The notes under the pieces are model-generated. The model saw only the letters and a list, made by a program, of their open reading frames with translations. It had not been told where the DNA came from and searched no databases. Shown piece by piece: positions 59,696 through 64,000 of a stretch of DNA of 64,000 bases; the stretch's first letter is position 1; every line of letters begins with the position of its first letter. The stretch is from Oegoconia quadripuncta (lineage: Eukaryota; Arthropoda; Insecta; Lepidoptera; Autostichidae), in contig OX438744.1 in assembly GCA_949316235.1 (NCBI GenBank), positions 25,097,578 through 25,161,577 on the forward strand, given 5' to 3'. The position numbers and the translations under genes were made by a program.

Positions 59696-59984
59696 CAGCG
59701 CCATCTAGTTCCACAGTAAGCAACTATAGGCTTTTGTTGTGGATATCAGATGGTTGATATACTACATAAATACATTTTTTTTAGTAAATAAATAATTGAT
59801 TTTTTTTTTAATTTTTTTTTTATGATTGACTGGATTCGCGTTTGACCACAATGATAAATGAAAACATCCATAATTCGGGTACACATGTCCGTATTCATCA
59901 CAAGCATATGCCCCTAGCGGGGTTCGAACCCGCAACCTTTCGGTATAGTGATCAGAGTTGCTAACCACTACACCAAACAGGTCA
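59696..59984 (-). mobile_element. tRNA-derived SINE family 1 with a LINE-tail insertion
   Basis: Minus strand from TGACCTGTTTGGTGTAGTGG, GGGTTCGAACCCCGCTAGGG to ACCATCTGATATCCACAACA and AGATGGCGCTGG. Within its A/T-rich middle, 59800-59853 is foreign: a T-run, ATGATTGACTGGATTCGCGT and TTGACCACAATGA, the tail of LINE family L2. Confidence 0.8.
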
Positions 59985-60489
59985 TATCTACACCAAACTA
60001 CACCAAATCACACCAAATCTTGAATTTGCAATTTCTGTCCAGCTATGCCCATCGTAGTTTTCCAAAACAGTTTTTTTTTTAATGATAACGTTTTCTAGTT
60101 TTAGTTAGCTAATATTCCTGGAAATGAACAAGAATAGGTCAGTACTTAGTCCTGTGGATGTAAGCCGTTCGACCCTTCTGACCATACTGTGGGAAAATCT
60201 ACCGCGTTAGAAACAGGTGGCGTTGCGCGTGAGTCGGTCGACCTTGCGCGCGCCGCGCCTCTCTCTACGCCTGCGCAGCGAGATAAGATGCTGCGAGATC
60301 CCAATGGAGATTACTCTACATCGCCTAAAGGCATTATTTACAAAATCGGCATATGCTGCTACAAAGCGTAGTGGTAGTCGTACATTTTTGATGGTTACAG
60401 CATATCACTTCAATGGGCTATTGTGCGCACGTGTCTATTTACTACGGCCGGGAGAAGAAACGGGTTAGTCTCCGTTCATTCTGACTACA

Positions 60490-60540
60490 TATAGGGTTGC
60501 CAACCGTCCTACGACAGTCAGGATGTCCCAATTCAGTGAA
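60490..60540. repeat. Partial end of the hAT-type MITE
   Basis: TAGGGTTGCCAACCGTCCTA then GTCAGGATGTCCC resembles the termini of 34131-34520. The rest of the element is not evident. Confidence 0.4.
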
Positions 60541-61225
60541 AGTATATGTCGCAGATAGCGATAAATTAGCGATAGAATTCATTATTCGAACGGTCAACTG
60601 ATTAGGTATCATAATACGCGGTTAATGGGAAGTAAACCTGGTGGCGCTGGTATCGCCGGAAATGGCGCGGTGACGATGTTAACAGTAATATTAGGTCGGC
60701 ACATCGAAAATGACAGGGACGTTACTACCAGCCGTCGAAGGAGTCGGACCACCACTGGACATCAACGACCATGAGGGACTCTGATTACCTACTACCATCG
60801 ACGTTTGAAGAATCCGGTGAGTCGTTACTGAATAAGACTTTGATTATGGAATTTGAGCAAGGAGGAACTATAGACAAGGTACGGCTGAGTTCCACAGAGT
60901 ACACGCGGGGGCCAAGTTGTATGGCACGAGGGGCGTGCACATGTTTTCTCTTCAACAGAAAGCATCTCAGGTTCCATGATCATAATCGAGTGTGAATATG
61001 TTGACTATTCGCCTATAGTAGTTTGCAATAATATCGCCTTTGCCCGAGCCACCCTTTACCACGCGACTGGCACCGTCCCGGTCGCTAGCAACGCCCACCC
61101 GAACCCATCTAATACGACATATAAAATTTTATATGGGATGCTTATTGTATAACTACTAGCTACTACTGTAGCTACTAATATTAGTAGTTATCGATGTAGG
61201 AATACATATTTTTATGTTTATTAAC
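60541..61225. other. Intergenic DNA, possibly a degraded element
   Basis: The open frame 60771-60995 is isolated and has no family signal. TACTACTAGCTACTACTGTA-like short repeats occur at 61150-61190. No gene supported. Confidence 0.35.
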
Positions 61226-61456
61226 ATCGCTTCGCCCGCATTAGAATAACTTTATCGCGAGTATGTTTAATTTGTTTGTCTCGCGGGAACTACTCATTTT
61301 ATCAAGATAAAAAATATGCTATATCTCTGTCCAGGGTAAAACTTGGTACGTAGGTAGAATATAACCTACGTACCAAGTTTTATCGATATCGTTCATCCGT
61401 TTCGTCGTGATTGAGCAAACGAACAAACATTCAAACTTTCGCATTTATAATATTAG
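61226..61456 (-). mobile_element. Helitron-like (Lep1-type) repeat, minus strand, with hairpin
   Basis: ATCGCTTCGCCCGCATTAGA, AACTTTATCGCGAGTATGTT, CATTCAAACTTTCGCATTTA, TAATATTAGT. Contains a perfect 19-bp inverted repeat (61337-61355 with 61364-61382, 8-base loop) not shared by the 33898 copy. Confidence 0.6.
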
Positions 61457-61459
61457 TTG

Positions 61460-62130
61460 AAGATTACACAATACTAATTATGAAATCTTATTTTTTTTAT
61501 GTTCTAATGAATTATCAGATTCAATGTTTTCTTGACACCAATTGGCGTTATTCCACTCATGGCACAGTTTAGTGGCTAATAGCGCCGGCAGCCGTCTGCT
61601 CAGAGCCGGGATCAATCTAAAGGTCGGATCACGACGCGCATACTCGATAACGTATAATTTAAATTGTTCACCGCCCATCGACCTGGGTTGGCTTCAGATA
61701 TGTGGGTCAGGAATAAGTCCCAAAAACCCTCTTCAAAATGAAACTAATGTTTCTGAGGCAAAGAAATCATTTTATTCAAAACACTTACGGCAGGTCACGG
61801 TTTGGGCCGAACATATCGATACCGCCTTTTAAAAACGGTCAACGCCATCTAGCGGTAACGACTAAAAACTACATATATTGCTTAGTACTAAACATCATTT
61901 TTGACGTAAACCTATGTTTTTTTTTAATAAACAAAACATGTCGGATAAAGGCAAATGATACAACTTACTTATTTACTTACGAACACACAGGGTGAATTTG
62001 AATTCGTGTAATTCCCATTAACTGGTGACGTCACTCTTGATTACGAATAACTTTCGCCAAAAAGCCATAGTCGAATTCGATCAAAAATTTTTCGATTACT
62101 GATACAAAGTAAACCATTCTGAAACCACCT
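61460..62130. other. Intergenic DNA, nothing recognised
   Basis: The frames at 61478-61678 and 61542-61832 overlap antisense and have no supporting splice or family evidence. Confidence 0.35.
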
Positions 62131-62464
62131 CTAGTTTTTTTTTTTATGCACGACGGTTTCGTACTTGACCTCAATCACACCTGATGTTAAGATGAGGTCG
62201 AAGGTGGAAGCGTACTGACCCGGAAACCCCAATACATTTGGGGGACTGGCTATCTTATCTCTGACAACCGGAACACAACAATGTCATTAACATTGCTGCT
62301 TGGCGGCAGATTTAGATAAGATGGTGGTAGCTAGCCAGGCGGACATTTAAAATGCCCTACCACCAACCAAACCGAGTACTTAAACATGTACCCCGCTGGG
62401 GATCGAACCCGCGACCTCCGAATCGTAAACCCAATGTTGTTTGCATTGAGCCACGGAGGCGGTC
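62131..62464 (-). mobile_element. SINE family 2, full-length copy, minus strand
   Basis: T-run, ATGCACGACGGTTTCGTACT, ACACCTGATGTTAAGATGAG, TGACCCGGAAACCCCAATAC, GGGATCGAACCCGCGACCTC (box B reversed), TGAGCCACGGAGGCGG. Best reference for the family together with 33388-33714. Confidence 0.88.
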
Positions 62465-62564
62465 TAGTTTGGAAGTCCAACAATTTTCGGCTGAATTCGG
62501 CCATAGTTCCTAGTAGAAAGTTGTACGTAATCACGAGTAGAGTCAACAGTAATTACACGAATTT

Positions 62565-62805
62565 TATTTTTTTATATGAGAGGGCGGCAAACTAGCATGC
62601 GGGTCACCTGATGGAATGCAATCACCGCCGCCCATGGACACCCGCAGCACCAAAAGTGTCACAGATGCGTTGCCGGCCTTTGAGGAAGGTGTAGGCTCGT
62701 TTCTTGAAGGTTCCAATGTCATACTCGTTCGGGAACACCGCTGCAGGAAGTCCGTTCCACAGGGTGGTCGTACGTGGTAAGAAGTTTCTTGAGAAACTTG
62801 AGAGA
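62565..62805 (-). mobile_element. LINE 3' end (family L3)
   Basis: The minus strand encodes [57 protein letters not shown] and stop, then GGTGACCCGCATGCTAGTTT, GCCGCCCTCTCATATAAAAA. Cleanest ORF of the L3 copies. Confidence 0.78.
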
Positions 62806-63104
62806 TAATTAAATTTCACCCTGTATAAAAGCTATAACTATTTAAGTATTTAAAACTCAAAAAACCCGACAGCATATTTTATATTTTGCAGATACCACGT
62901 TGGATTTTTTACCCTAAAATGTCTCCTATGACACTCCGGGTACCAAGGCAAATCTAACGACACCATGCACTTCGAAATCGGTCAAGCCGTTTAGGTTACA
63001 GGATGCGCCAAAGGAATGTACATTCTTCTTCTTCTTATTTTTGAAGATGGCAACCAGCCAACCTCACTGTCGAGGGACATTACTGCCAGTTTCAAGTGAA
63101 TTTT

Positions 63105-63425
63105 TTTTTTCTCTTATTTCTTCAGTTTATAAATCAGTCTCAGTCAAAACAAGTAATTCGTCGTATACTTGGCGTATACAGAGTCTAGTCACGGTCAAGT
63201 CATTCTTCAGTAAAGTGGCAGAATGCTTTACAAAAGACTTTGGCGGCTTCTTGTGGGAACCCGAAAGCTCTGTTACGCACTTTAATTTACACTTCCTTTC
63301 ACCTGTACACCAACACTAACGTTTGCTGCACAATATTCTGCCATTATTAAGCTTCAAAAGTTAGAATGCACAAATTATAAGAATTATAAAGAAAAATACA
63401 ACTTCACTCGCCGAGATCCCGCTAA
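63105..63425 (+). repeat. Repeat family E, copy 3 (5' truncated)
   Basis: CTCTTATTTCTTCAGTTTAT, CAGTCTCAGTCAAAACAAGT, ACTTGGCGTATACAGAGTCT, CTTCACTCGCCGAGATCCCG. Lacks the first 50 bp of the other copies. Confidence 0.8.
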
Positions 63426-63483
63426 AAAGCCCCGAATGGACATTCATACATACATAAATACATACACTCGAAAAACACACAAC

Positions 63484-63508
63484 ATAACCCGTTGTGCATA
63501 AAAAAAAG
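63484..63508 (+). repeat. SINE family 2 tail remnant
   Basis: AACCCGTTGTGCATAAAAAA only; last 25 bases of the family. Confidence 0.5.
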
Positions 63509-64000
63509 GTCTATGGGAATCAATTAACATGACTAGAGGAAATAATCCGAGAATTATTAATGTCTAGTTAAAAGTACTGTAGTACTGTACTGTAACTAGG
63601 CAGCTTTCCGCCGCACGCGCATAACGCCGTCAAACACAGTCGAGTCATGGGGCGGGACAGCTCTGGCCAGGGTCAAAACAGAACACGGCTCACCACACCA
63701 ACTTATTTATTGCATGAAACAGGTAGTACGGAGGACCGAAAGGGCCTTAAAACTAAAAAAATACCTATTAAGATATAAAAAAATGATTAGAGTAACAGTG
63801 CGAATGAGTTGAAATCAGGAAATCAATGTCCCAAAAAAAGGAACTGTCAGTTCATCAGTCAGTCAGTCAGTTTTAAATTTCAAATTTGAACTCCAATAAA
63901 CTAAACCCACCAATGAGTATCAGCTCAAAAGAATGACACAGTTACATATGTGTCACTAAATGAGTCAAATAAACGATTGTTATTCTTTAATTGAACCCGG
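63509..64000. other. Intergenic DNA at the window edge
   Basis: Contains a short CAGT tetramer run (TCAGTCAGTCAGTCAG at 63856-63871); nothing else recognised. Confidence 0.4.

Noticed and set aside
60771..60995. 74-aa ORF as a host gene
   Set aside because: No promoter, splice or family evidence and no codon-level signal; could be chance.
1..64000. CRISPR array, rRNA genes, bacterial operons or phage-like module
   Set aside because: No regularly spaced repeats with unique spacers, no rRNA-like conserved blocks and no prokaryotic gene layout; the window is eukaryotic.

Overview
The window looks like nuclear DNA of a moth or butterfly. It is AT-rich and intron-bearing. It is packed with short tRNA-derived SINEs, 5'-truncated non-LTR retrotransposons with microsatellite-like tails, mariner- and hAT-type MITEs, and repeats resembling the Helitron-like sequences I associate with Lepidoptera. 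I see no bacterial gene organisation, rRNA, functional-looking tRNA gene or CRISPR array. The order is inferred from repeat style and remembered families; no database was searched.

Host genes: one protein-coding gene can be assembled by eye on the minus strand. Ten coding exons between 22701 and 8235 have consensus splice sites and matching phases, and give an 884-residue, serine/lysine/proline-rich protein that I cannot name. Its introns hold an inverted duplication, tandem duplications, a perfect hairpin and a LINE-in-LINE nest at 14.7-17.8 kb. A decayed copy of its last exon lies just downstream. One further minus-strand exon (4934-5072) belongs to another gene or an unseen isoform.

Mobile DNA: (1) a structurally complete I-type non-LTR retrotransposon on the minus strand (50873-56045) has intact ORF1 (three CCHC knuckles), intact ORF2 (endonuclease, RT, RNase H, C-terminal CCHC), a perfect 14-bp target-site duplication and two A-runs at its 3' end; (2) a 5'-truncated jockey/CR1-like element at 47.4-49.8 kb keeps an open RT frame and sits inside a SINE, with at least eight 3'-end relatives elsewhere; (3) an element with a restriction-like-endonuclease type C-terminus (15753-17780) sits in the tail of an older LINE; (4) two SINE families have many copies, several split by later insertions; (5) several MITE families occur, including an hAT-type element with an exact 8-bp duplication.

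Layout: 1-4.9 kb intergenic with degraded repeats; 4.9-5.1 kb isolated exon; 5.1-8.2 kb repeats and a decayed exon copy; 8.2-22.7 kb host gene; 22.7-47 kb intergenic, a mosaic of SINEs, LINE 3' ends and MITEs, including a small TATA-driven ORF within a 502-bp-period direct repeat near 45 kb; 47-56 kb the two large LINEs; 56-64 kb further repeats. The strongest features are the ten-exon gene model, the complete I-type element and the dated nested insertions.
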